From Bolinopsis microptera (taxonomy: Eukaryota > Ctenophora > Tentaculata > Lobata > Bolinopsidae), in the NCBI RefSeq assembly GCF_026151205.1, contig NC_087080.1, forward strand, positions 15,819,337-15,883,336: 64,000 bases of DNA, in the 5' to 3' direction. Positions 13,901-24,071 of this stretch are shown in pieces. Under the pieces are notes generated by a model. That model had not been told where the DNA came from. It saw only the letters and a list, made by a program, of their open reading frames with translations, and did no database searches. The position numbers were made by a program, and so were the translations under genes. How positions within the stretch are numbered: the stretch's first letter is position 1; every line of letters starts with the position of its first letter.

Positions 13901-15662
13901 AATTTAGTAGGACTAGGACTAAAAGCGATTTTATAGGACTAGGAGCGATTTTATTGTCCTATAGCATAAGATCGTAGTTATAGTTTAAGCAGAATTGTTG
14001 CGGAAGTTTTGAGGATTACTTAAACAAGTTAAATAAGAGTCCAACTGTCTTAAAGTTGAATTCTGATATTGTCGTTTTGTTACACAGAAACTGGTAGTGG
14101 TACTGGTAGTAAAACCTGTACTACTACTACTACTACTAGCAATAAAAATACAGACGCTTAGATGACCGTACGCGTATATTATTATTATTTGCGCCGCGAC
14201 AGTGGACAGGTAATCAAAGTTCAATTTGATTTGAAGATGTGAATTTTTAGGGAACCAGTGTAGTTGTAACAGCAAACAGAGATTTGATTTAAAATTATAC
14301 AGGTGGTAGTGGAACTTTATGTCGAAGTGAGTTCAAATAATTTACATTCTGCTCAGAACTGTTGCCTCCCTCCAGGTAACCTCCAAGCAACAATTCGTCT
14401 TGAGAGGAAAGAAGAACCCTAACTCTACAAACGGTGGGAGAGTACCTGGACACAGCTTCGATAATGGAGACATGTGAACTGGGAACCATAGAGACAAGTC
14501 AGAGTTTTCTCACTGATAGATTGACCACTGAACCATAATAGTTGCGGATATTACCCACTAGAATCTGCTGGCTCGACCCAGGCTTCCGCTTCAAGTTCAA
14601 ACACAGACCAAACTCACCAAACTCACCATATCATACATTGCGGCTCATTTCGTTAATTTATGTTATACTTATAGTTATAGTCATCTCCATTAAATTCTTG
14701 TAAGATCATGAGCTCAACGAATTTACGGTCAAGAGGTAATATTATTCCTCAAATCATTATAATTTTCTCACAGCAGTTGATTTTAGGCAGAGATTTTCAA
14801 GAGAGGTTCTTTTGTTTAAAAGAATTCACATTTTCTTTGCAATGCTCGACTGAGAATGAATCATCCACAAACCGGCAAATATATTACGATGATTTATTTA
14901 TTTTTGAAATGGAACTATAAGTAAATGTTAATGATACTGGGTTGGAATAATTATTGTATGTTTGTTTTAAGCGTTTAGCGTGTATATAGATTTCTTCAAA
15001 TTGCTGCATATTTCTAGTTTCTTGATTCATGTTGTTTGTTTTTAATGCCTTCATTTAGTCAGACGCCAATAAAAAACGAATATCGTTGTAGAACCTTGAC
15101 CAGCAAGTTTTATAAATGTATATTACACAAAATAACACAAAATATACATTACTTAATGCTTCCACCACCCAAATTTGGCTTTAAACATAAACTTATTTAC
15201 TAAAGCAAATTGGACTCATTATAGGCGATCCGTATTTTCATTTAGACCAAAAGTGGGAGTCCGTTAATGGAAATTTACATGATCTTAAATTCGTCAACAG
15301 ATCCTACCTGTATATTCCCGGTAGAATAATTAAAATAACATGACCAGGACCTATCTTCATAATTATTCGTAGCTTCTGTCATGGTTCCAAATGTCAATCT
15401 GTTATTCCAAGATCAAGATTCAGTAGTAAATACAGTCGTAAATACTCAGTAGTAAAAATAACTAAATTTTAGAATTCAGGGTATCTTCAATCTTGGAGGA
15501 CTATAATTCCCACGTTTTGATAATGTAAATAAAACTTAAATATATGCAAACCTTCATTGTTTCTATTTTTAAATGTCAGCTGTTACAAACATTTCAAAGA
15601 TAATTCATTGTTTTACATTATTAATGCAGGACATCTCCGAGTTACGCAACGAGAACGAATAG
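1904..15662 (+). CDS. Unrecognised multi-exon gene, 3' part (8 exons, 298 codons)
   Basis: Eight exons with AG/GT borders join in one frame: 1904-1960, 2525-2652, 4114-4277, 4719-4789, 8832-8918, 11414-11526, 13550-13793 and 15630-15662 (stop TAG). Intron phases are 0,2,1,0,0,2,0 and every junction restores an open codon, which is the main evidence. The first exon found begins in phase 0 without an ATG, so the 5' end is missing or lies left of the window. The product is hydrophilic: a charged, probably helical stretch in the third exon ([20 protein letters not shown]), then Ser/Asp-rich sequence. A strongly basic segment late in the seventh exon holds a [15 protein letters not shown] patch like a membrane- or calmodulin-binding basic-aromatic effector. 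No enzyme motif or membrane span is seen. I do not recognise the family. It converges on the syntaxin gene, 225 bp away. Confidence 0.72.
2653..3580. repeat. 57-bp minisatellite with 16-bp subrepeats
   Basis: The intron after exon 2525-2652 is largely made of units built from ACAAACTGGCAAACAG followed by ACTAAAGAACTGACAAACATACAGAGATTAGAAACGT. The full unit is about 57 bp and repeats about ten times from 2960 on. The left part (2655-2960) is a simpler array of the 16-bp module. Long minus-strand reading frames here are by-products of the repeat. Confidence 0.93.
4790..4866. repeat. Short TTACCCGCTAA tandem repeat
   Basis: Directly after the splice donor at 4790, five to six copies of the roughly 11-base unit TTACCCGCTAA follow one another. 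It lies inside an intron of the plus-strand gene. Confidence 0.75.
4870..6090. other. Intron sequence without a recognised gene
   Basis: The only sizeable open frame (5109-5462, plus) begins with GTG, has no recognisable domain and lies inside an intron, so I treat it as chance. The sequence is unique as far as I can tell. Confidence 0.55.
6094..6668. repeat. GATGGTG heptamer satellite (about 82 copies)
   Basis: A nearly perfect array of the 7-mer GATGGTG runs for about 575 bp, with one variant unit near 6622 (GGTTGATGG). Because 7 is not a multiple of 3 and no phase produces a stop, all three plus frames and at least one minus frame stay open, which creates long false ORFs. It lies inside an intron. 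Confidence 0.98.
6823..6904. repeat. CCACTATG octamer repeat
   Basis: Six to seven perfect copies of CCACTATG are followed by degenerate units (CCATTACG, CCACATTA). It is an intronic microsatellite. Confidence 0.9.
7128..7521. repeat. 394-bp direct repeat, copy 1
   Basis: This stretch recurs at 7914-8307 with the same length and only about three substitutions seen. Read on the minus strand, the section near 7180-7260 looks tRNA-like (A-box-like AGCGGACTAAGAC, B-box-like GGGTTAAGATCC), so a tRNA-derived SINE may be included. It is intronic. Confidence 0.9.
7914..8307. repeat. 394-bp direct repeat, copy 2
   Basis: Second copy of 7128-7521, starting 786 bp downstream. The 392 bp between the copies is unrelated to them. 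I see no primer-binding site, polypurine tract or flanking duplication that would make the pair LTRs. Confidence 0.9.
8390..8526. repeat. ACATATAATTTT 12-mer array
   Basis: About eleven tandem copies of the AT-rich 12-mer ACATATAATTTT, the first ones degenerate. Because 12 is a multiple of 3, both strands stay open and give false ORFs. It is intronic. Confidence 0.95.
9635..9715. repeat. Imperfect foldback hairpin
   Basis: GTAGCCACAGATGTCACAAC and GTTATGACATCTGTGCTAC form inverted arms around an AT-rich loop. It may be a small foldback element. No target duplication was identified. Confidence 0.55.
9765..9990. repeat. Roughly 60-bp tandem repeat with TTAGGG-like cores
   Basis: Four copies of a unit made of TTACGTAAGCCAGCCAAGG, then GGAGGGGGTTAGGGTTAGG, then AATTGTTCACATG. 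The inner part contains telomere-like TTAGGG hexamers, two or three per unit. It is intronic. Confidence 0.85.
13343..13470. mobile_element. MITE, PIF/Harbinger-like, 128 bp
   Basis: The inverted ends GGGGTCGTTCACAT and ATGTGAACGACCCC are flanked on both sides by TAA. A 3-bp TWA target duplication is typical of PIF/Harbinger elements. A relative with the same ends lies at 21567-21729. It is in the last long intron of the plus-strand gene and carries no coding sequence. Confidence 0.82.
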
Positions 15663-15887
15663 CTTAATCTTAACTCCGTGTGAGCTTATTATACTTAGTA
15701 ATTTTAATTCTATCAAGTATTATTAACAGCAATCATCATCACTTCATTATTAACAATTAAACTTCAAATCCGACAACACAAATTCGATAACACATACAAT
15801 TTCGCAACTAAATCATCCGCAGAAGTAATAATATTCGCATCAGAAAATCAGCCAGTTTGTAGCACTTCAGAGTAATCTGAGAAACGA

Positions 15888-18800
15888 TCACTTTTTGAAC
15901 TTGGTGGCGAAGAGAGCCACAACCATACACAAGATCACTAGAGCTAGAAATATAATAAATATACACTTTCTCCCTCGCTTTTGGTGTTTCTCCGCTTTTA
16001 TCAATTCTTGGTAGCCGTCCTCAACCTGCGACATCACATAAACAGATAAAGTAAGGATACATTTCAGTTATTCCAGGTTTGGTTTTGTAGGGTGAGAAAT
16101 ATAAATATGTCACAAAATCGAGATAATTTATATCCTCCGATGCTAACATTCGTGACCCCCGAATTGGTCGTGAACCTTTTCATGATCTAAGGTAGAAGAG
16201 TATTCTTTACTTATAATCTAAAGAACTAATTAATATTATTTTACCTTTACGACAGTTTGCTCCATGTTATAATCGATCCTATCAAGTACTGTCCCCTGAT
16301 CGGCCACCAGACCAGCCAGATCGCTGAATATACTCTGCAGTTCTGCTATACTCTCCACAATCCGCCGTATTTCCTCGTCTCTCTGTTCCACCTGCCTGCT
16401 GTTTTGTTCTACCATCTGAGGATAGTTAATTTTAAATAATAATTAATCTGTAATATTATGAATTGATGATAGACTTCAGCTGAGAAATTTGGCAGTCCTG
16501 GTCAGAGGATCAGCAGATAAATTGTTAACAGTTACAGTACCTAAAGTAAGTAGTTGATTTGACAGACTTGTAATATGATTATTTCACCTTGATAAGTGGT
16601 AATTAATCATGATAGACTTCAGCTCGCGAGACCTACGTGATATAGGTATATTACTAGTGATATAATAGGAGAGCTGTGACTACAGCTTAACAGTGAAGAT
16701 AACAAGGCTATCCATACCAGTACCTGAATTTGCTGGTTGGTGAACTTTGAGTCGATGTACTCCTGGTCATCATCACCACCGAATAGGTCCTGGTAGTCGT
16801 CCCCAACTCCTAACATCCGCTCTCTTTCTTCCCTGCCTTTTAATCTGAAAAAGAGATTTACTTTCATAACATACTTTTGAAGTAAAAGTATTATGTAATC
16901 TAACTATGAGGGCGAAAATAAACAAATTCCATGTATTCGACTACCTTTTTCGATTTTAGAATACGAATTTCTACTCCGAGAAGAAACAAACCTGTTCAAA
17001 TAGTCACTCTGTAGTTTCTTGAAATCTGAACTTTCTTCCTGAATTTAATAACATAATGAAATATTTAATAATAATATTCAATAATGTTACAAAATTTAAT
17101 AATACGTGTCAAAAACTTTGTCAATAATATAATTATAATCTAATAATACGTGTCAAGAACTTCGTCGATATCAGGTATCGCAAATTTGATTTGTTGAGGG
17201 TTAAGTCTACCTCTATATATAATATAATAAGTTGAAGGTTAGGTTTACATTCTAGTTTTAAGAATCACGCATACCTGAAGAGTGGAAGCTAAAGATGACA
17301 TGATGTTGGTGGCCATCCTAAGTTGTTGAGTACTGGAATTCCGAGCTCTTTGTCCAATCAACTTTATACTATTTTGACACTTATGGAATCCTCTGGTTAT
17401 TTGCTTGGTAAGAATTTCTATCTCATTCTCTTTCTCTCTGTCGTCATCAAACGCGTTCCTGTAAGAGATTATTATATGTTATTCTCCATAATATTTCTAG
17501 AAATGAAAAAGTAACTACCCGACCTGGGCTATAATTTATGATTATTTCAGAATTTCGAATTGTTCTATTAGAAATACGTTTATTTGCATTATATAAGTAA
17601 TTAAGGAAATTGGTAATCTTTTTTTGCTCTTATGAGTGGGTCAATCATTTATTTTGAATTGTAGTTGACACACTGAGTGGAGACTCTCACTTCGTCAACT
17701 ACAATTCAAAATAAAATTAAGGAAATTGCTTATAATGCACTGTTGTTAAGTTTATGAAGGAGCAAACTGTCTTAAGAGAATATTCTTTATCTAATCTAAG
17801 TTCCTGACGATTGCTGTAGTTTAATTGCTATATAGTCTGCAACTTGCCATTTGAACTTTGTTTCATTTGTTCAGTTCTATAAGTTATATATATAAGTAAT
17901 ATTCAAAATAAAAAAACCTTTCATCGTTCAAAATTATCATTCAGGAGCAAGTAATTTCTACTATATCTTAAAACCATTCCTAACTTTATATTAAACCAAA
18001 ACATTGACACTACCGCGAAGTCCTAAATAACGGGTAACAGGGGTAATAACAGGGGTAATAACAGGGGTAATAACGGGTAACAGTCTCAGCAGTTCCCACA
18101 AGAAATAGCACAGCCCTCCTCCATAAAGTCCTGGTACTGGGAAGTATCCTGACAGTACCCAATCTGACTCCACATCTCACAGTCGGCCCCCAACTCCGTG
18201 TTCCTGCAGATCCCACCGCTGTTGGGAGACAGAACAGGAACTATCTTCTCCTCAAGTTGGGCGATCTCTATTTCTCCATCACTTGTCACTTCAATAATGT
18301 TTAACTCCATGTAGTCGTGTAGGTGGGGAAACACTTTGAGGGGCTGGTCGTTGAGAAAAGCGGCAAAAAAATGTTCATCTACCCTTATCCGAACCACAGT
18401 CCTGTCGGGTGAGGAGTCAGGGGAACGCATTTCTTCAGTCAACTCATCGGATATACCGAGAGATGATTGGGGCAGATGTGCGAACTGGTGAACTAGCTTC
18501 TTCTTGAAATTAACCACTATTTTGTAGTAAATGCTAGTAGTATGAGTGAGGATGGTGAATGCGGTTTCTAGATATCTGAGTTTCACATCTACAGTTGAGT
18601 TGGACCGGATCTCAAAGATATGTCCTTCTTCGAGGCCATGATCAATATAAAAGTCTTCGTAGTGGCGAGCGTATTGTTTATCCCAAATTTCAAAGTGTGC
18701 AAACCGACTAGTAAGTTGCACTTCCTTGTATTTCAAAACAGGGTAAAAAATGATGAATTGATCTATAGGATATTTAACAATACTATTCCTATTGATGGCC

Positions 18801-21800
18801 ATTTTCCCCTTCATCCCCCAATCTATTCCCCATGAATTTTGCACCAGATAGTGATCATCTGCGTAGCTCACAAAGATAACGAAATGATTGCAGCTCACAA
18901 ACAAGTTTCCTGTTACTATGTCCGTAAAAAGTCCAGATTGGTAAAAGAAAAATCCGATATGATCGACCTCTACATGAATACAGACGGTCAGCGGAGCTCT
19001 TTTAAGACTCTTCTCCATTGTATCTTTCCCTAAGCTAATCATGTGGAAAGAGGTTAGATCCATCCCTTCTTCTAGTGCATTGGGAGGAGTATCCTTGCAT
19101 TCTTGTTTAACACCGCTCCACTTCATCTCATCCTCCAGACCTATAAAGGTATGATCCCGCAAGGTCTTCCATACTTCGTGAGGGAAAGATGGACGATAAG
19201 ATTGATCCTGGCCTTTAATACAGTTCAGGAAGTATTGGGACGAGAATATGGTGACGTCAGATGTTGGTATGTGCAGCAATGATTTGTAGAGGTATTCAAG
19301 ATGCATGACAGCGGCCATGATGCCCCAGGAGGGATAGGCTCCGCTGTGCCGAGTATTCACTACCACTGCAGAGAAATCGCCAAGATCTATTGGAGCTAAA
19401 TTACCGGGAAGTGAGGCGTAACAGGCAAGTAGTTCCTTGAATAGTGTAAACTCGTCCAAATTAGGAGCAGACAGATATCTAACCCACTCAGTCTGGTCAA
19501 GCAGAGCAAAGAAATTTAGTTCTGTCTCGTATGTCTTGAATGGTGCCACTTCCTTTAGGGTATCTTTATTCTTCTTAAATATTTGCAACCGCTTCGATTT
19601 TGATTCCGGGCCGAATTCGTATTCTGCATTTTCAAAAGGACCGATTCCAGCATCTTTAAAATCAAGTTTTAAGACAACTTCATTCCAAAGTTGTTCAAAA
19701 TGTGAATGGCAATATACTTGAGTGAGCAAAAAGCACAGGACGAGAAGCTTCATCACGAGGATTGGAGAAAATGTACTACTACTAATAAATTGCCACGTTT
19801 CCGACGTGCTTTGTTTTTGGTCTCGTATGTGTTTTGGTCTGCTGTTAAACAAACCAGAGGTAAGAGTTTTAACACTTCGTCTTCAACAAACTTTCGTGTT
19901 GCACTCTGTCAAATCACCACTGTGGTACACGTTCGCAGTACAGTAACGGGTGATAACAAACAAAATTAACTTTTTTTCAAATCCTTTTATCGCGTGATCA
20001 ATTCATTTGTTGTCAAAATCGATGAAACAGTGTTAAAATTTGGACAATTTTGAACAAAAAAGTCAATGGCAAACACTCAGAAGCCTCTTGTTGTAGGCTT
20101 GGAGCAATTTCTTTCTTACAGCCACTGAAGTACAGTTTGCATCTAGGATTTTTTTAAAGTTCCATTTTTGTGTAATCACCCGTAACACACACCATACTTC
20201 TGTCGAACTAGAGTGCGCTACCTGGACTCTAGTTCGACACGCACCCCAGTTCGGCACGTACTGTAGTTCGACAAACCCTAACGTGAATCTAACGGTGCTA
20301 CCTGGACTGTATATGTTTTAACTGACTGTTTACTCTACTCCTCAGTTAGAGAAAAACTTCCATCCCAAAAATATCACTGACCTAGCCGGTTTGCTATCTG
20401 ATAAAACTCTAGACCCTACAAAATTTACTGCCACAGCTAGAGCAATCCATTCAATTCTCTCTATGAACGAACAATTTACAGCCAGTACTGTAAGAGCCCA
20501 GATTTCCACTCAAATACTGCCAGTGCATAATGCTATAGGACCTCAAAATAAGATATAACTCTACAAATTCGATCTATTCAAAGAAAAATAGTATTATAAA
20601 ACATTTCTATTTTATCCCTACACATTTGTAAATAACTAGAATTGTGTAACTTTAAATTATTCCAGAATTACAACTATTGTGAACTCAATAAAATAATTAT
20701 CACTTATGTATCCTTGTATCCTTGTATCCTTGTATCCATGTAGGTCGAAAGTTTGAAAAGAGAGGTATTTCCACATTATTCATTTCAGATTACATAAATT
20801 GTAAAGGGGGCACGGGTTGTACGAATGACATCCTGATATTAAAATTTGTGCACTCATAAAGCAGGATTTTTAGTTTAAATTGACCCCGGACTTGCTTGAA
20901 TTTGCCAGGGCTAGTAGGGTGTCCTTACTTTTGACAGATAAAGTTACTAACCATTCAACCATAACCAATAAATGCACCAGCAGATGCGCGTGACCACCCT
21001 AAATATATAGGGCTCTCTGATGATTGCTATAATATTAGAGGTCACATATTCCCACCATTCTCACCATTCTCACCATTCTTATCATTCTCGCGCTACATTT
21101 TAATTTAAAGTGTCAAGGGTGAAAATAAATAAAAAGGGCGGAATAATCTGCTACTGTTGCAGTAATTACAACGGGCATTCGTTACAAGGTGTAAGTTTGC
21201 AAAAGAGCTAATTTCACGTAGCTGTCACATGATGATGAATAGCTTGAATAGTGTAAACTCGTCCAAATTAGGAGCAGACAGATATCTAACCCACTCAGTC
21301 TGGTCAAGCAGAGCAAAGAAATTTAGTTCTGTCTCGTATGCGGTATGTCTTGAATGGTGCCACTTCCTTTAGGGTTTATGTATTCTTCTTAAATATTTTC
21401 AACCGCTTCGATTTTGATTCCGGGCCGAATTTGTATTCTGCATTTTCAAAAGGACCGATTCCAGCATCTTTAAAATCAAGTTTATAAACAACTTCATTTC
21501 AAAGTTGTTTAAATTGTGGCTGGCAATCTACTTGAGTGAGCAAAAAGCACAGAACGAGGAGCTTTAGTGGTCGTTCACATATTACGTAATCAGCTGAGGG
21601 GGGGGGGGTTTCCGAATGATTATGCTAGTGTAATTTTGACTGCAATAGCTATATGTAAAACTGATTACGGAGGGGGGGGGGGTGTAAGTGTGTTCCAAAA
21701 AATAATTACGTAATAATGTGAACGACCCCTTATTATGAGGATTGAAGAAAATGTACTACTACTAATAAATTGCCGCGTTTCCGACATGCTTTGTTTTGGT

Positions 21801-24071
21801 CTGCTGTTAAACAAACCAGAGGTAAGGGTTTTAACACTTCAACAACACTTCGTGTTGCACTTTGTCAAATAACCAGTGTGGTTTATTGTACAGTAACGGG
21901 TGATAACATAAAAATATAACTTTTTTTTCAAATCCTTTTATCGGGCGGAATAAGCGGATCAATTCATTTGTGGTCAAAATCAATGAAACAGTGTTAAAAT
22001 TTGGACAATTTTGAACAAAAAGAGTCAATGGCAAACACTCAGAAGCCTCTTGTTGTAGGCTTGGAGCAATTTCTTTCTTACAGCCACTGAAGTACAGTTT
22101 GCATCTAGGATTTTTTTAAAGTTCCATTTTTGTGTAATCACCCGTAACACTAGTTCAACACACACCATACTTCTGTCGAACTAGAGTGCGCTACCTGGAC
22201 TCTAGTTCGACACGCACCCCAGTTCGGCACGTACTGTAGTTCGACAAACCCTAACGTGAATCTAACGGTGCTACCTGAACTGTACATGTAGGTCGAAAGT
22301 TTGGAAAAAGAGAGGTATTTCCACATTATTAATTTCAGAATTCAGATTACATGAATTGTAAAGGGAGCATGGGTTGTACGGATGACATCCTGATATAAAG
22401 ATGTTTGTACTCATAAAGCAGGATTTTTAATTTAAATTGACCCCGGACTTGCTTGAATTTGCCAGGGCTAGTAGGGTGTCCTTAATTTTGACAGGTGAAG
22501 TTTACTAACCATTCAACCATAATCAATAAATGCACGAGCAGATGTCACGTGGTAAGACGTAGGAACACCACCCTCAATATACAGGGTCTGATGATTGCTA
22601 TAATATTGGAGGTCACATATTCTCACCATTCTCACCATTCTCACCATTCTTACCATTCTCACGCTACATTTTAATTTAAAGTGTCAAGGGTGAAAATAAT
22701 TAAAAAGGGAGGAATATTTTGCTACTGTTGCAGTAATTACAACGGGCATTCGTCAAAAGGTGAAAAGGTGTATGTTTGCAAAATAATTAATTTCACGTAG
22801 CTGTTCTATATCACATGATGATGAATAGCTATGTATAAACTATAATATGTATATTGTATAATAATTATATAATATACATTGTATAATGCATATTTATATA
22901 ATAGACGGTGAATAGACAATATTTTAAATATAATAGACGGTGAATCACCGGGTTATTTTGACTAGGGTAGTCAAATAATCCCACCTGAGATGATCTCCGT
23001 GCAGGGATTCCAAGTGGGTCATTTTCCTCCGGATATCTGACATTTCGAACTCTATGCTTGTTAGTTCGTCAGTGAAAGCAGGAGGCAGGATTGCACTGGA
23101 GTCGCCACGCTCTGAGTCAGTATTGAGGAGTGTGTCCACATCCCCACCAGACTAAGGGATATGGAGTTTTTAAAAAGGTTAAAGGTTAATAATTGTTAAT
23201 AAGAAGTTTGATGTGCAATGTGCAATGAGCATAGAACTCAAGACTCAAGAGAGATGGAAACTGTGTAGGACCTACACGAAAGATAGTGATATGTCATATC
23301 TAAATTCCAGAAATCAGCAACCGAAAAACTGTGCCAGCACATCCCAAGAAAGCGAAACAATAGTTCGCCGGAGCAGTTAACAGCGCTAAAACCTATGATG
23401 CACAACAGTTACTAAAGAGGGCTCATGTTAGCAATAAATCCATTATATTGTAACATTAAATAACATGCTCAATCGATGCACAGTAAGAATGTTAGATCAC
23501 GATTTTGTTACGGAACGAGTGATTGATTTCCCATTTATTCCATCATATTGTGATTTATTTATTGTTTAGAAGAACGGTAAACGAATATATGGAAATTGGT
23601 ACGAAATTCCAGTTTTTACGTGTTCAATCCAACGGAATCCGGTGGAATGATCACATGACTAGTTTTGTTATGTTGTCACATGATCTAGTGTATCATAGAA
23701 TATTAGCACAGTTTTACAAGCAATTATTGGATAGCAGCACATAAACAAGTTTCATACCTTTGCAACAATGTTAACAACTACAGGTTGGCTCTTCTGAAAG
23801 CAACAAACTAAACAATCAGCGCTTTTCCAGCACAACAATAGCTTCGAATTTTTATGTAACCATCAAAGCTAGATCATGAAAAATTAAACTGTGTAAAAAG
23901 CAAGAGGTAAAAGCAGAAAACCAAGAAAAAATGGCAGTAGATTTGACTCACGTCGTCTTGTCGATAGCTGACCGGACCCTGGAGTCTCCGCTTAGCACTC
24001 CTGTTGCGTTCTTTGCTGAATAGATTCCAGTGATCCGTAGTGACAAGAGGAAACTTTGGTACTCCGCTCAT
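15888..24071 (-). CDS. STX16: Syntaxin-16 (Qa-SNARE), complete, 7 exons
   Basis: Tail-anchored Qa-SNARE of the trans-Golgi network and endosomes, where the family drives retrograde endosome-to-TGN fusion. Exons on the minus strand: 23952-24071 (ATG), 22985-23151, 17275-17458, 16992-17038, 16724-16844, 16245-16415 and 15888-16025 (stop). They sum to 948 nt, 315 residues, close to vertebrate STX16. All junctions are GT/AG and in phase. Residues about 75-96 (FTDELTSIEFEMSDIRRKM, SLHGDHLR) match the family's N-terminal helix after PPKW. The SNARE motif covers about 219-285 (IVESIAELQSIFSDLAGL, DQGTVLDRIDYN) with the zero-layer Gln at 253. The membrane anchor is about 291-311. Intron 2 (17459-22984) contains another minus-strand gene. 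The first exon differs from the usual N-terminus, but its ATG and phase-0 donor are clear. Confidence 0.93.
17645..17720. repeat. Perfect foldback inside STX16 intron 2
   Basis: ATTTTGAATTGTAGTTGAC and GTCAACTACAATTCAAAAT are exact inverted arms of 19 bases around a loop of about 24 bases. This may be a minimal foldback transposon or a structured intronic RNA. There is no coding content. Confidence 0.8.
18027..18082. repeat. AGGGGTAATAAC short tandem repeat
   Basis: Three to four copies of a 13-base unit directly downstream of the stop codon of the nested peptidase-like gene, within its probable 3' UTR. Confidence 0.8.
18086..19753 (-). CDS. Secreted papain-family pseudopeptidase with ShKT tail
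   Basis: A single-exon gene of 555 residues. I start it at the ATG at 19753 because the next residues form a clean signal peptide (MKLLVLCFLLTQVYCHS); the open frame continues 33 codons upstream. Residues about 20-95 resemble the I29 inhibitor prodomain (RLQIFKKNKD, LNFFALLDQTEW). Residues about 125-340 are papain-like: HSGAYPSWGIM replaces the usual QGxCGSCWAFS, so Ser142 sits at the catalytic Cys and the oxyanion-hole Gln is lost. The His (CNH, residue 290) and Asn (QNSWG, residue 306) of the triad remain. Residues about 516-555 carry six cysteines in ShKT spacing (CEMW, GYC, SCGNC). It probably binds rather than cleaves; Ser-substituted relatives such as silicateins are known. It lies in STX16 intron 2 on the same strand. 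Its 5' half is duplicated upstream. Confidence 0.88.
   Translation of the reverse strand: MKLLVLCFLLTQVYCHSHFEQLWNEVVLKLDFKDAGIGPFENAEYEFGPESKSKRLQIFKKNKDTLKEVAPFKTYETELNFFALLDQTEWVRYLSAPNLDEFTLFKELLACYASLPGNLAPIDLGDFSAVVVNTRHSGAYPSWGIMAAVMHLEYLYKSLLHIPTSDVTIFSSQYFLNCIKGQDQSYRPSFPHEVWKTLRDHTFIGLEDEMKWSGVKQECKDTPPNALEEGMDLTSFHMISLGKDTMEKSLKRAPLTVCIHVEVDHIGFFFYQSGLFTDIVTGNLFVSCNHFVIFVSYADDHYLVQNSWGIDWGMKGKMAINRNSIVKYPIDQFIIFYPVLKYKEVQLTSRFAHFEIWDKQYARHYEDFYIDHGLEEGHIFEIRSNSTVDVKLRYLETAFTILTHTTSIYYKIVVNFKKKLVHQFAHLPQSSLGISDELTEEMRSPDSSPDRTVVRIRVDEHFFAAFLNDQPLKVFPHLHDYMELNIIEVTSDGEIEIAQLEEKIVPVLSPNSGGICRNTELGADCEMWSQIGYCQDTSQYQDFMEEGCAISCGNC
19437..21240. repeat. Tandem duplication, copy A (functional 5' end)
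   Basis: This segment covers the first part of the pseudopeptidase coding region, its start codon and upstream DNA to about 21240. It is repeated next to itself at about 21241-22835 with small substitutions and indels. Copy A alone carries an extra block at about 20311-20737. Confidence 0.88.
20311..20737 (+). mobile_element. Retrocopy-like insertion with a (TATCCTTG)n tail
   Basis: This block is absent from the duplicate, where flanks matching 20310 and 20738 are directly joined near 22283. It has an open frame of about 78 codons ending in TAA at 20556-20558 (TDLAGLLSDKTLDP, FTATARAIHSI), an AATAAA at about 20689 and three copies of TATCCTTG at its end. A short 3'-end copy plus microsatellite tail suggests LINE-mediated insertion of a transcript. 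The alternative is a genuine terminal exon, since CTCCTCAG precedes the frame. I do not recognise the protein. Confidence 0.5.
21245..21740 (-). pseudogene. Fragment of the pseudopeptidase gene, start codon destroyed
   Basis: Minus-strand copy of the first third of the gene at 18086-19753. Compared with the intact copy, it has a small insertion near 21340 (a repeated GTATGCG) and other changes. The bases at the start codon are altered and split by the MITE at 21567-21729. There is no downstream catalytic region, so it cannot make the protein. Confidence 0.85.
21567..21729. mobile_element. MITE, PIF/Harbinger-like, 163 bp, in pseudogene start codon
   Basis: The ends GTGGTCGTTCACAT and ATGTGAACGACCCC are flanked by TTA on both sides. 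Internal sequence includes ATTACGTAAT-type motifs near both ends and two G-runs. The parental copy near 19750 lacks it, which shows the empty site. Confidence 0.88.
22836..22984. other. AT-rich intron end of STX16 intron 2
   Basis: Mostly TATA/ATAATTATAT low-complexity sequence between the duplicated block and the second STX16 exon. No gene is seen. Confidence 0.5.

Larger units (their letters stand above)
21241..22835. repeat. Tandem duplication, copy B
   Basis: Adjacent copy of 19437-21240, beginning near GAATAGTGTAAACTCGTCC. It contains the broken gene fragment 21245-21740, an inserted MITE and the copied upstream region, and ends near CACATGATGATGAATAGCT at about 22812-22835. Confidence 0.88.
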
